Assembly: GCF_002286735.1 (NCBI RefSeq)
Contig: NZ_NRTA01000018.1
Span: forward strand, 1 to 64,000
Reading direction: 5' to 3'
Length of the DNA stretch: 64,000 nucleotides
From: Leptolyngbya sp. BC1307
Lineage (GTDB): Bacteria > Cyanobacteriota > Cyanobacteriia > Phormidesmidales > Phormidesmidaceae
The notes under the pieces are model-generated. The model was not told the origin of the DNA, did no database searches, and saw only the letters and a list, made by a program, of their open reading frames with translations. A program made the translations under genes and the position numbers. Positions 7,921 through 16,899 of the stretch are shown piece by piece; position 1 is the first letter of the stretch; each line of letters starts with the position of its first letter.

Positions 7921-8175
7921 CTAAGCGAAATACACACTTACTTTCTTACGGCTCTTACCTTTGCGCTCAAATTTTACAACGCCGTCGATCAAAGCAAACA
8001 GTGTATCATCGCCGCCGCGACCAACATTTTCGCCAACATGGTACTTGGTGCCGCGCTGCCGCACGATGATGTTACCTGCAATTACCTGCTCACCGCCGTA
8101 CTTTTTCACGCCTAGCCGCTGAGCATTAGAGTCGCGACCGTTACGTGTACTACCTGTTCCTTTCTTATGTGCCAT
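7921..8175 (-). CDS. rpmA: 50S ribosomal protein L27
   Basis: Large-subunit ribosomal protein at the peptidyl-transferase region. The protein begins [20 protein letters not shown], the conserved L27 opening, and continues with [40 protein letters not shown] and [14 protein letters not shown]. At 84 aa it is of normal length. The N-terminus starts directly with the mature MAHKK form, with no cleavable Firmicute-type extension. It is the second gene of an rplU-rpmA operon, 82 bases after rplU, with a strong terminator beyond it. Confidence 0.98.
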   Translation of the reverse strand: MAHKKGTGSTRNGRDSNAQRLGVKKYGGEQVIAGNIIVRQRGTKYHVGENVGRGGDDTLFALIDGVVKFERKGKSRKKVSVYFA

Positions 8176-8257
8176 CGCTCAAATAATCTCCTGTTTGTTA
8201 AGATAGCTGCGTTCGTGAGGCCCTTGCCTATCCAGTTAGAACCAGTCTAGTTAAAGC

Positions 8258-8692
8258 TTAGCTCGCTGTGGTGCTAGCGGTCGCTTCTTCGCTGTCGGCA
8301 CTGTCTGAAGTACTGTCTGGGGCGCTAGTCGCTGCTGGAGCAGTAGCACTGCTAGCATCAGCTGTAATTGTATTGCCGCCCACCGTAATCGAGTCGATCA
8401 TCACCCGAGTCAGCTCCTGACGATGACCCTGCTTTTTGCGGGTCTTCTTCTTAGGCTGCATTTTGTAGACAATCACCTTCTTCCCGCGCAGATGGCTGAG
8501 CACCGTGCCGCTGACCGTCGCCCCTTCTACCAGCGGCTGGCCGATACTCAGGTCGCCGTCATTTTCTACCAGCAGTACGCTGTCAATCGTAATCTGTTCG
8601 TCCGCTTCTACGGGTAGGCGGTTGAGGTCATAAAAGCGACCCGGTTGTACTCGCAGCTGGGTACCACCAGCGGCAATAATTGCGTAAGCCAT
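8258..8692 (-). CDS. rplU: 50S ribosomal protein L21 with Ala/Ser/Thr-rich tail
   Basis: Large-subunit ribosomal protein that binds 23S rRNA. The core (about residues 1-105) has YAIIAAGGTQLRVQPGRFYD, GKKVIVYKMQPKKKTRKKQG and HRQELTRVMIDSI, all typical of L21. From about residue 106 to 144 there is a low-complexity extension of Ala, Ser, Thr, Asp and Glu that is absent from most L21 proteins, which usually end near residue 105. It is first in the rplU-rpmA operon. The tail is probably disordered and its role is unknown. Confidence 0.97.
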   Translation of the reverse strand: MAYAIIAAGGTQLRVQPGRFYDLNRLPVEADEQITIDSVLLVENDGDLSIGQPLVEGATVSGTVLSHLRGKKVIVYKMQPKKKTRKKQGHRQELTRVMIDSITVGGNTITADASSATAPAATSAPDSTSDSADSEEATASTTAS

Positions 8693-8798
8693 AGTTCCTT
8701 TTTCCTTATGCCGTACAGGTAGGCCAAGCTAGCGCCTTTTTACCTGATCCGAGCATTTTTACAAGAACAACCATTGTCGCGATAGAAGCCGCTTCCTG

Positions 8799-10301
8799 TC
8801 AAGGGGTCGCTCTATCCAATTTGTCAAAAGCCAGATCTCCGTAGATTGCCTCCACCCAAACGGATACAGACCTTCCCAAGCAGTCAAAATTTCCCCAGCC
8901 GTTGGCATTAGTCCATACCGGTTCACTGAGCGATTGAGTGATGTCAACAAACTGAGTGTCAGGCTTGCCTAACTCCATCCACAAGCTGCCGCCCTGGTGA
9001 TTGCTCAGCACGACGGCGATCGCTCCCAGATTCTCAGCATTGCCTAGCCGCGTCCACCCAATCAGATCGGGCCGTACAAAATAGTCGTACTGCTCACCGT
9101 AAGCGCAGTGCGATCGCACCCACAGCAGCCGATTGATAATCTCAGCGTGAGCGCCATAATAATCGGCGGCAAAGACGCAAGGATACCCTTCCTGTCGCAG
9201 CAAAATCAGCGCATAGGCTAACGGCTTAAACCAGTCCTCAACCGGAGACTCTAAAATTTGCAGCGGCTGAGAATTGTGATTGTCTACAAAGGTGACAGCC
9301 AGCGCCGGCTGTTCATCCATCAGCGTGCCGGTTAAAACATGGCGCAGATCGTAATAGCAGCCCTGGCGACTGGCCCGGTGAAAGTTGTAGTGCAGCGGCA
9401 CATCGAATAGCGATAGCTGACCGCCGCTTTTGGCAATATACCAGTGCAGATCGTTCACCTGGTCAGACCAGCAATCGCCCATAGCAAACAGCGCTGAGGC
9501 AGGGCGATCGCTTTCTTCGGGCCGCTCAGCCGCCAGCCGTTCATGCAGCCGCCACAGCCACTTCTGGACAAATAAAGCAGATAGGTGTTTAGCGCCGTCT
9601 AGCCGGAGTCCGTCTATTCCGGTTGTGGTGACAAACCAGTGGCCCCAGTCGTCGAGCGCCTGTGCCACTACTGGCATATCCAGATCTAGCTCACAGCAGC
9701 GCTCCTGACGGCCCAGGCGAACATCGGCTTCAGCACTAAACGGCTTGGATTTAAGACGGTAGAGAACGCGCTGACCGGCCAGGTCACTCGGTTTGGCTAA
9801 GCAATTGTGATTCACCAGCTGAAAATGCTTGCCCTGCCAGGTCATGGCGCTGTAGCGCTGCCCCCGACCAGAAAAGGTAAAGCGGCTCCGGGCGGCAATC
9901 GTCTGCGTAGGGCCAATAGCTCGATCCAGGTTGCGCCAGGCGACCGGCGTTCCGCTCAAGTGCTCAACCTCATCGCCGCCGTGTTTACGGTGCAAAACCA
10001 CATCGCCATAGACCTGGAGTCCGGCGGTATGGGCAGCAGCGATCGCCGTCAATAGCGCCTGATAGCTACCGTACTTAGTTGCGACACTGCCGCACTGGTC
10101 AAATTCGCCCAGGTCATAAAGATCGTAAGCACTATAGCCGACATCATCAGCCCCACCGCTCGCTTTAGTCATCGGCGGCAGCCACAGGGCACTAAATCCC
10201 GCTTGGGCCAGATCAGCCGCCGTCGCAGCGACCTGCTTCCACAGGTAGCCATCGGCAGGCGTATACCAGTGAAAGCATTGCAGAATAGTCCCGTTGATCA
10301 T
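8799..10301 (-). CDS. GH13 alpha-amylase homologue with altered catalytic residues
   Basis: By overall sequence this is a cytosolic GH13 (subfamily 5-like) alpha-amylase: NGTILQCFHWYTPADG at the N-terminus, WLPPMTKASGGADDVGYSAY, YGDVVLHRKHGGDE, FDVPLHYNFHRAS, and WFKPLAYALILLRQEGYPCV. There is no signal peptide. The nucleophile is present (D235 in GLRLDGAKH). However, the general acid, Glu in the family's (A/G)EYW motif, is Asp here (D276 in MGDCWSD), and the transition-state-stabilising Asp of FVDNHD is Asn (N343 in VDNHNSQP). Both changes are read directly from the DNA (gat, aat). The frame is intact over 500 codons, so this is not simple decay. It may be a weak or inactive enzyme, or a glucan-binding protein. 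It lies upstream of rplU on the same strand. Confidence 0.9.
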   Translation of the reverse strand: MINGTILQCFHWYTPADGYLWKQVAATAADLAQAGFSALWLPPMTKASGGADDVGYSAYDLYDLGEFDQCGSVATKYGSYQALLTAIAAAHTAGLQVYGDVVLHRKHGGDEVEHLSGTPVAWRNLDRAIGPTQTIAARSRFTFSGRGQRYSAMTWQGKHFQLVNHNCLAKPSDLAGQRVLYRLKSKPFSAEADVRLGRQERCCELDLDMPVVAQALDDWGHWFVTTTGIDGLRLDGAKHLSALFVQKWLWRLHERLAAERPEESDRPASALFAMGDCWSDQVNDLHWYIAKSGGQLSLFDVPLHYNFHRASRQGCYYDLRHVLTGTLMDEQPALAVTFVDNHNSQPLQILESPVEDWFKPLAYALILLRQEGYPCVFAADYYGAHAEIINRLLWVRSHCAYGEQYDYFVRPDLIGWTRLGNAENLGAIAVVLSNHQGGSLWMELGKPDTQFVDITQSLSEPVWTNANGWGNFDCLGRSVSVWVEAIYGDLAFDKLDRATP

Positions 10302-10525
10302 GGCAGATGAGGTGAGGTGAGTTACTTCATGACGACAGCGAGACAGACTCAGATTCCGTATTCTTTGCCCTTTGCGGCATCTTTATTAAATCGCAGGCAA
10401 ATCTACGCAAACCTGGGACCTCTTCTGTTCGCTGGCAGGCGACATCCATTTTCATCTCCACCCGCCAACCCAGTACAATTAAAAGCCTGTTCTGTCTGCA
10501 CTGTCCTATCTGCAATCTAAGACTT

Positions 10526-11338
10526 ATGAAGCCCTACCTGGCAGCGGCTCTGCAAATGACCAGCGTGGCCGATCTCAGCAAAAATCTGGCCCAGGCCGAA
10601 GAGCTGATCGACTTAGCCACCCGGCGAGGGGCCGAGCTAGTCACCCTACCCGAAAATTTTTCCTTTTTAGGCGATGAAGACGCCAAATTTAAGCAGGCTG
10701 CTGCCATTTGCGAGGCCAGCGAAAAGTTTCTCAAAACCATGGCCCAGCGCTACCGCATCACGCTGCTTGGCGGCGGCTATCCGGTGCCCTCCCCCGACGG
10801 CCGCACCTACAATACGGCGCTGCTAGTCGATGCCAATGGCGAAGAACTCCTGCGCTACGAAAAAGTTCACCTCTTTGATGTCAATTTGCCCGATGGCAAT
10901 ACCTACCGAGAATCGACGACGGTGACATCTGGCAGTTCCATCCCTGCGGTCTACAGCTCAGAGCGGCTGGGCAAACTCGGCATTTCTGTTTGTTACGACG
11001 TGCGCTTTCCCGAACTCTACCGGCAGCTCTCTAAAGGCGGTGCTGAAGTGCTGGCCGTGCCAGCGGCCTTTACTGCCTTTACCGGTAAAGATCACTGGCA
11101 GATCCTGCTGCAGGCCCGCGCCATCGAAAACACCTGCTACATGCTCGCCCCTGCTCAAACCGGCTTCCACAATGCCAGACGCCAGTCTCACGGTCACGCG
11201 ATGGTAATCGACCCCTGGGGAATTATTCTGGACGATGCAGGTGTCCAGGTGGGAATGGCGATCGCCGAAATCCGCCCGGCCCGATTAGAGCAGGTTCGCC
11301 GGCAGATGCCCTCGCTCCAGCACCGAGTCTTTGGCTAG
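10526..11338 (+). CDS. nitrilase-superfamily amidohydrolase (Nit1-like)
   Basis: Carbon-nitrogen hydrolase with the complete catalytic triad: E43 in TLPENFSF, K113 in YEKVHLFDV and C156 in ISVCYDVRFPELYR. The sequence most resembles the Nit1/deaminated-glutathione amidase branch (KVHLFDVNLPDG, RAIENTCYMLAPAQTG, HGHAMVIDPWG), which hydrolyses the toxic side product formed when transaminases act on glutathione. At 270 aa it is standard. It is monocistronic as far as visible, divergent from the amylase homologue. A related omega-amidase cannot be excluded from sequence. Confidence 0.88.
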   Translation: MKPYLAAALQMTSVADLSKNLAQAEELIDLATRRGAELVTLPENFSFLGDEDAKFKQAAAICEASEKFLKTMAQRYRITLLGGGYPVPSPDGRTYNTALLVDANGEELLRYEKVHLFDVNLPDGNTYRESTTVTSGSSIPAVYSSERLGKLGISVCYDVRFPELYRQLSKGGAEVLAVPAAFTAFTGKDHWQILLQARAIENTCYMLAPAQTGFHNARRQSHGHAMVIDPWGIILDDAGVQVGMAIAEIRPARLEQVRRQMPSLQHRVFG

Positions 11339-11571
11339 GCTCACCGACAAATAAAACCTTACTCACTGAAACTCAAGCCGCTTTCAATCCGCCCAAAATT
11401 TAATCCGCAAAAAAACTATTGAGACTATTGAGAAGCCATCGAGCGCGATCTCAGCATTTCATCTTAAATTAATTTTGGCAGCGGCTTATGACTAAATGAA
11501 CAATTCATAGCCCGGTCACTCATGTAAATTAGACCTCATGTAATCAGGCAACGCCCGTTGCTGAAGACAGC

Positions 11572-13176
11572 ATGATCAACCTCACCAGATGGCTAAGCCC
11601 AGCAGGGTGGCTTGGCCCGTCAAAATACTTAAGAGACCATTTAAGTGGCATCAATAGCATGGTAGACAGCGGCATAGTAGATAGCCTCTTTTTTCAGACT
11701 GTTTGGAATAGCGATATCTGGCCTAGCTTTTGGCAGGGGGCCAGCCCGCTATTAGCGGAAGTAGACGAAGCAGAAATCGGGCCGCTGATATTGTCGGGTG
11801 TGCTACTTAGCTTGATCACTGTTTTTATCGCTGCCAAGGTGGGCGGCGAACTTTGCGCTCGGCTCAACTTACCGTCTGTTTTGGGTGAGCTAATCGGCGG
11901 CGTCGTCGTCGGGGTATCGGCGCTCCATCTGATTGTTTTTCCAGAGGGATCAGAAGTTCCGGCCTCTGCCCTGATGAATCTCATTCAGATGACTTCCGGA
12001 CTGGAGCCAGAAGGGCTGTTGAGAGTGTTTAGCGGTGAGAGTGAAGCGCTATCGGTCTTAGCCGAACTCGGCGTGATTATCTTGCTGTTTGAAATTGGTT
12101 TGGAGTCAGATCTCAAAGAGCTGATCAGAGTCGGTCCGCAGGCCGCTGTCGTCGCCATCGTGGGCGTATTAGTGCCTTTTGTCGCAGGCACAACGGGGCT
12201 CATAGTTTTTTTTAATATCGGTACTATTCCGGCTGTCTTTGCCGGAGCCGCTCTCACAGCAACCAGCATCGGCATCACCGCCAAAGTGCTTGCCGAAATG
12301 CAGCAGCTCAGCTCTAAAGAAGGGCAGATTATCATCGGCGCAGCTGTATTGGATGACGTGCTGGGCATTATTGTGCTGGCAGTGGTCGCAAGTCTGGCCA
12401 AAACTGGCGAAATCGAAATTGTCAATGTTATCTATTTAGTGCTGGGGGCAGCGGCCTTCCTGATTGGCTCTATCTTTATAGGCCGTCTGCTGAGCCCGCT
12501 GTTTGTCTCTCTCGTCGATCAGCTACGGACTCGCGGTCAGCTGATCATCACATCGCTGATTTTTGCGTTCTTGCTGTCTTACATCGCGGCAGCCATCCAG
12601 CTAGAGTCCATTTTGGGTGCCTTTGCCGCCGGTTTAATTTTGGCCGAAACCTCCAAGCGTCGAGAACTAGAGGAGCAAATTACGCCCATTGCCGACATGC
12701 TGGTGCCGGTCTTTTTTGTCACAGTAGGTGCCCGTACCGACATCAGCGTACTTAACCCGTTAGAACCGGCCAACCGAGAAGGCCTGATCATCGCTTCCTT
12801 CTTAGTGGTCGTTGCCATTATCGGTAAGACGATCACGGGCTATGCCATCTTTGGTCAACCCGGCATCAATCGCCTGGCAGTCGGCTTTGGCATGATTCCC
12901 CGGGGCGAAGTCGGGCTGGTATTTGCCGGCGTCGGCGCGGCCAGCGGGGTGCTTTCAGAATCGCTCGATGCAGCCATTATCGTCATGGTGATTGTGACCA
13001 CCTTTATAGCACCGCCGCTATTGCGTATGGTCTTTGACCAAGACGAGGGGGACGGCACTTTGGAGGCCGCCACTCAGGCGGTCATGGAGGGAAAGGCGGA
13101 AGCCGCTGATGGGGCGCTGACCTCTTCTACTCAGGGTGGTGTTGCGACTGCACCGTCAGCCGAAGCCGAATCGTAA
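11572..13176 (+). CDS. CPA2-type cation:proton antiporter
   Basis: Membrane exchanger of the CPA2 (NapA/KefB-like) family, moving Na+ or K+ against H+. After an unusually long N-terminal extension (about 60 residues) there are about 12-13 hydrophobic segments beginning at GPLILSGVLLSLITVFIAAK. Family landmarks are LNLPSVLGELIGGVVVG, ALTATSIGITAKVLAEM, and AAVLDDVLGIIVLAVV, which carries the paired Asp-Asp of electrogenic members. LESILGAFAAGLILAET and MIPRGEVGLVFAGVG follow. There is no C-terminal TrkA-N domain; the chain ends in a short Ala/Ser/Glu tail. The true start may lie later than 11572, since the first 60 residues are poorly conserved-looking. Two CTCATGTAA copies (11519-11527 and 11535-11543) lie just upstream of the start. 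Confidence 0.88.
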   Translation: MINLTRWLSPAGWLGPSKYLRDHLSGINSMVDSGIVDSLFFQTVWNSDIWPSFWQGASPLLAEVDEAEIGPLILSGVLLSLITVFIAAKVGGELCARLNLPSVLGELIGGVVVGVSALHLIVFPEGSEVPASALMNLIQMTSGLEPEGLLRVFSGESEALSVLAELGVIILLFEIGLESDLKELIRVGPQAAVVAIVGVLVPFVAGTTGLIVFFNIGTIPAVFAGAALTATSIGITAKVLAEMQQLSSKEGQIIIGAAVLDDVLGIIVLAVVASLAKTGEIEIVNVIYLVLGAAAFLIGSIFIGRLLSPLFVSLVDQLRTRGQLIITSLIFAFLLSYIAAAIQLESILGAFAAGLILAETSKRRELEEQITPIADMLVPVFFVTVGARTDISVLNPLEPANREGLIIASFLVVVAIIGKTITGYAIFGQPGINRLAVGFGMIPRGEVGLVFAGVGAASGVLSESLDAAIIVMVIVTTFIAPPLLRMVFDQDEGDGTLEAATQAVMEGKAEAADGALTSSTQGGVATAPSAEAES

Positions 13177-13507
13177 TGCCAGATCATCAGTCTCCGGCGC
13201 TGTCAGCGGTAGGTTCCCGATCACAGCTGTGGCCATATAGGCATCAACAGCTCTCGAACAGCGCCGGATTGAGAATCAAAAGTTTTGAACGAACTGTCCG
13301 TAAACCCTCAGAGACAGACTGTAGTTGCCAAGGCATTTGCTGACATGAGTTGATAGCAGCTCTTTTGACCTGGCCGCGCAGATGGATTAAAACATACCGA
13401 TTTATAGATCTTCTACTTCAGAAAACAAAATCGAGCCGGTAAAGTCTCCAAATCCGACTAAACTCTAGACAATATTTGTCCGCTTCAAGCATGAGCACTT
13501 TATACCT
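13177..13507. other. intergenic, no gene seen
   Basis: This 331-base gap separates the antiporter and murI genes. No open frame with protein-like composition and no strong hairpin-plus-T-run was found. It presumably contains the murI promoter. Confidence 0.5.
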
Positions 13508-14371
13508 ATGAGCATCCCAGCCCTCTCTAGCAAGCTGCGCTCCAATTTCAAAATTGGTGTCTTCGACAGCGGCGTGGGAGGGCTGACAGTACTACGCGAG
13601 ATGCAGGCTCAGCTTTTCCACGAGTCGGTGATCTATTTTGGTGATACCGCTCGTGTGCCTTATGGCAACCGCTCTAAGGGAGAAATTTTGCGCTTTGTCC
13701 GCGAAATCATCGCCTGGATGATGGGTTTAGAAGTAAAGCTAGTGATTATGGCCTGCAACACGAGTTCAGCGCTGGTGTTAGAGGAGGTGCGTTCAGAGTT
13801 TCCGATTCCGATTTTAGGCATCATCTTGCCAGGGGCGCGAGCAGCGGTAAGCAGCGGTAAACGCATCGGAGTGATCTCTACTCAAGCGACTGCGCAGAGC
13901 AATGCTTACCAGCAGGCGGTGTTAGAAATTGATTCATCTGCGCAGGTCTGGCAGGTGGGCTGCCCGGAGTTCGTGCCGCAGATTGAGAGCGATCGCATTC
14001 ACGACCCCTACACGTTAACCCTGGCCAAACGCTACCTTGATCCGCTGGTCGCGGCTGGCATTGACACGCTGGTGTATGGCTGTACGCACTATCCGCACCT
14101 GGGGCCAGTCCTTAAGCAAATTTTACCCAGCGGTATTACGCTCGTAGACCCGGCCAAACATCTAGCGATCGCCGCTGCTCAAGAGCTAGAAATCTTGGGC
14201 CTGACTTGCTCCGAACCGGCTCAGTCAACTGAGTTTTTCGTCAGCGGCGACCCTAACCAGTTCGCCCAGGTTTCTCAGCAGTGGCTAGGCTATCAGCCGC
14301 AGGTCACCCAGGTGCCAGTGGCCGTGCTAGAGATGATTCACGCAGCGTCTTATCACACGAGCGATCGCTAA
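13508..14371 (+). CDS. murI: glutamate racemase
   Basis: Cofactor-independent racemase converting L- to D-glutamate for peptidoglycan. The two catalytic cysteines are both in context: MACNTSSALVLEEV near residue 80 and YGCTHYPHLGPVL near residue 190. The N-terminal IGVFDSGVGGLTVLREM motif and FGDTARVPYGNRS are typical. At 287 aa it is of normal length. Translation starts at the ATG at 13508; the residues before IGVFDSG form a short basic leader. A terminator follows 30 bases downstream, so the gene ends its transcript here. Confidence 0.96.
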   Translation: MSIPALSSKLRSNFKIGVFDSGVGGLTVLREMQAQLFHESVIYFGDTARVPYGNRSKGEILRFVREIIAWMMGLEVKLVIMACNTSSALVLEEVRSEFPIPILGIILPGARAAVSSGKRIGVISTQATAQSNAYQQAVLEIDSSAQVWQVGCPEFVPQIESDRIHDPYTLTLAKRYLDPLVAAGIDTLVYGCTHYPHLGPVLKQILPSGITLVDPAKHLAIAAAQELEILGLTCSEPAQSTEFFVSGDPNQFAQVSQQWLGYQPQVTQVPVAVLEMIHAASYHTSDR

Positions 14372-14402
14372 GCTATCTGGTGAGGCGAGCCAGCCAGAAA
14401 AA

Positions 14403-14441
14403 AGCGGCTGACCCATCGTGCTTTCGCCTGGATCAGCCGCT
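14403..14441 (+). terminator. hairpin terminator of murI
   Basis: AGCGGCTGA at 14403-14411 pairs with TCAGCCGCT at 14433-14441, leaving a 21-base loop that can form further pairs. The downstream T-run is weak (TCTTAAAATAG). It is immediately 3' of murI. Confidence 0.6.
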
Positions 14442-14484
14442 CTTAAAATAGTGTCTAAAAATAGCGTAAAAAACAGCCCTGACT

Positions 14485-14529
14485 AAAAAGGTCGCAGCTA
14501 TCTTGATTGAGAGTGACTGCGACCTTTTT
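14485..14529. terminator. strong bidirectional terminator
   Basis: AAAAAGGTCGCAG at 14485-14497 pairs perfectly over 13 bases with CTGCGACCTTTTT at 14517-14529. A-run on one side and T-run on the other make it work in both directions. It sits 12 bases beyond the stop of the small minus-strand gene at 14542-14658 and so probably ends that transcript as well as read-through from murI. Confidence 0.8.
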
Positions 14530-14541
14530 TGGTATTAAGTT

Positions 14542-14658
14542 TTATGTATCAGAGATGTGGGTACTCATCCACATCATCACCAGGTACACCGTAAGCAAAT
14601 AACCCAAGGCAGGAACTACGATAAAAACTGGATCAGCAGCGTTAGAAAAGTTTGGCAT
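14542..14658 (-). CDS. unrecognised single-helix membrane peptide, 38 aa
   Basis: A short frame that ends immediately before a perfect terminator. The peptide starts MPNFSNAADPVFIVVPALGY, continues LLTVYLVMMWMSTHISDT and stops. Residues about 11-31 form one strongly hydrophobic segment, flanked by a polar N-terminus and a polar C-terminus. Size and layout match the small subunits of photosystems, cytochrome b6f and NDH-1, but I could not match it to PsbI, J, K, L, M, N, T, X, Y, PetG, L, M, N, PsaI, J or M from memory. No good Shine-Dalgarno is visible. The case for a real gene rests on composition, the clean N-terminal Met and the adjacent terminator. No function is claimed. Confidence 0.6.
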   Translation of the reverse strand: MPNFSNAADPVFIVVPALGYLLTVYLVMMWMSTHISDT

Positions 14659-15826
14659 GGCAAGCACGAAAAGAAGATAAACAGGTTAAAAAAGATTTAT
14701 CAGTAGACGAAATTCGTAGAAAAGATTATGTGACAGACCAGTCGGGCTCAAAAGGGCCCAACTATGGTGGTCAAGAAAGATAACCTTAGAGAACGGGATG
14801 CTCGCTGCCTCCGATAGGAGTCAGATGCTATTCAGGTTCTACTGCTTCTGTAAGCCCCATCTAAGGGCTCACTTAAAGTGAGTAAGGGATCTAGATTCGG
14901 TTGACAGATGCTGGTAAACTACCAGAGCATATATTGAATGACTCAGGCACATCTTCGAAACCGCAATGATTCGAATCACGCTCGTTCGTCTTCACTGTAA
15001 TTACAGTAAGGACAAACTATCAGCACGTTTGTCTAAATCAAAAAGCTTGCTAACGATGCGAACCGACCGGCTCACCTCAGCGCTTCAAAGAAGGCTCAGG
15101 CTATGTGCCTTTGCTACCTGTCAGATCCCTAATCACTCTGCGTAAAGCAAGTGAGAAACCCTGAGGAGGAAAACCGACAAAAGTTTTGCCAACAACAGCG
15201 AGCTACCTACGTAGCAACTGATACTTTCTGAGCGTCCCAAAAAACTCAATCAAATCACTAGAACAGCGTGATTCGCTTGGTCGATTTATAACCATACGAA
15301 TATCGAGCCAGCGCGGCTAGGTCGCTGTTGCCTATTACAGCTATGCTGCCGTAGGCAGAGACGCCGATATCGTCAGAGCGTTAGCAAATGAATCATGTTG
15401 TGCGATGATCATCTTGTGATGACATCACCCAATGGTATGGACAATAGCTAACTGTGACGATTACAGTCTTGAGACAGATCTTTAAGATAAGTCGGTAAAA
15501 TGACTCATCTCAGCAAACCTTAGTAGGTAACTGCTGCTAGATCGCTCTGTGGATGACTGACCTATGTATGACTTCAGGCTTTCTCGAAAAGTCTTCTGAT
15601 GCATAGATTCTAGCATAAGCTTTAGTTATCTAACAACCCCACGCCGCAGATATTTCACCCAAATTTTTGCCCATTTTTTTGATGCAGCCTCGATATAGTC
15701 TCCAGTGTCGGGGATAGGGCTGGCAGCTTTGATCGCTCTAACGAGTCCCTTTGCCAGCGCTATAGCTTAGAATGAAGGAGAACTGCTTAAAGTTTCGTAA
15801 CCTAATCCGCCTGAGTCGCGTTTTCC
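14659..15826. other. 1.17-kb gene-free region upstream of the prenyl synthase
   Basis: No open frame of protein-like quality on either strand. A short inverted repeat (GGGCTC-aaaa-GGGCCC like, about 14745-14760) and several small palindromes are present, with no clear long-range structure. A TTCGAAT string near 14970 resembles a tRNA T-loop but its flanks cannot pair. I found no match to conserved parts of RNase P RNA or tmRNA. The last 100 bases should contain the promoter of the downstream gene (a TAGAAT hexamer lies at about 15769-15774). It could hold an unrecognised ncRNA or decayed DNA. Confidence 0.5.
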
Positions 15827-16798
15827 ATGACCTCAGCCACCTCTCTTTTTTCCCCTGTTGAAGCCGATCTAGCCCTGCTGACAGACAATCTTAAGAAACT
15901 TGTCGGCGCTCGCCATAAAATTCTATATGCCGCTGCTGAGCATCTTTTTGGTGCAGGCGGGAAGCGTATCCGCCCAGCTATTGTGCTGCTGCTAGCTAGG
16001 GCTACTTTGCCAGACCAGGGAATTACGTCTCGCCATCGCCGTCTGGCCGAAATCACTGAGATGATTCACACCGCTAGCTTGGTGCATGATGATGTCGTCG
16101 ATGAGTCTGCCACGCGGCGCGGTGTCCCTACGGTTCACAGCCTTTTTGACAATCGGGTGGCGGTGCTAGCAGGCGATTTTCTCTTTGCTCAGTCTTCGTG
16201 GTACCTTGCCAATCTTGACAATTTAGAAGTGGTCAAGCTGCTCTCGCGGGTGATTATGGATTTGGCTGAGGGTGAGATTCGCCAGGGGCTCAAGCACTTT
16301 GATACGACGCTATCGATTGAAGACTACTTAGAGAAAAGCTATTACAAAACCGCCACGCTGATTGCCAACAGCGCTAAAGCCGTCGGTGTGCTGAGCGAGG
16401 TTTCGACAGCTACCGCTGACAACCTTTATCAGTTTGGTCGCAGTCTGGGTCTGGCCTATCAGGTTGTTGATGACATTTTAGATTTCACCGGCTCATCGGA
16501 GGTGCTAGGAAAGCCCGCTGGCTCAGATCTGCGCAGCGGCAACCTGACGGCCCCGGCGCTCTATGCCATTGAAGAGGTACCCTATCTCAAAACTCTGATT
16601 GAACGAGAGTTTTCTGAACCTGAAGACTTTGAGCAAGCGATTGAGCTGATTCACGCGAGCCAGGGCATTAGCCGCTCACGGCAGCTAGCGACTGACCATG
16701 TACACCATGCGATCGCATGCCTGAGCGAACTGCCGCCCTCTGATTCTCGTCAGGCGCTCGAAGACATTTCAGAATATGTGTTGCGACGGCTGAAATAG
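15827..16798 (+). CDS. sds: long-chain polyprenyl diphosphate synthase (solanesyl-type)
   Basis: Trans-prenyltransferase that elongates a prenyl diphosphate with IPP; in cyanobacteria the closest family member makes the solanesyl chain of plastoquinone. Visible motifs are GGKRIRPAIVLLLA (about residues 44-57), the first Asp-rich motif LVHDDVVDES with D88, D89 and D92, and the second motif YQVVDDILDFTG followed by the KPAGSDLRSGNLTAP loop. At 323 aa it matches the long-chain class. The residues before the first Asp motif are small (Ala, Ser), which permits long products. Its position after murI is an arrangement I associate with cyanobacteria. The symbol is by family; chain length is inferred. 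Confidence 0.92.
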   Translation: MTSATSLFSPVEADLALLTDNLKKLVGARHKILYAAAEHLFGAGGKRIRPAIVLLLARATLPDQGITSRHRRLAEITEMIHTASLVHDDVVDESATRRGVPTVHSLFDNRVAVLAGDFLFAQSSWYLANLDNLEVVKLLSRVIMDLAEGEIRQGLKHFDTTLSIEDYLEKSYYKTATLIANSAKAVGVLSEVSTATADNLYQFGRSLGLAYQVVDDILDFTGSSEVLGKPAGSDLRSGNLTAPALYAIEEVPYLKTLIEREFSEPEDFEQAIELIHASQGISRSRQLATDHVHHAIACLSELPPSDSRQALEDISEYVLRRLK

Positions 16799-16899
16799 GC
16801 GTAGGGTGAGTAGGAGCTTTTTTTAACTGAGAAGCCCTCTTTAGTTGGATCAGTTGGATCGACTGCCCTGAGATCTGCCCCGAATTGTGACAGAGGTCT

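Noticed and set aside
7742-7924. 60-codon plus-strand open frame before rpmA
   Set aside because: It runs through the perfect terminator hairpin of the rplU-rpmA operon and its sequence is not protein-like.
14960-14990. TTCGAAT string resembling a tRNA T-loop
   Set aside because: The five bases on each side cannot form a T-stem, and no acceptor or anticodon arms fit around it.
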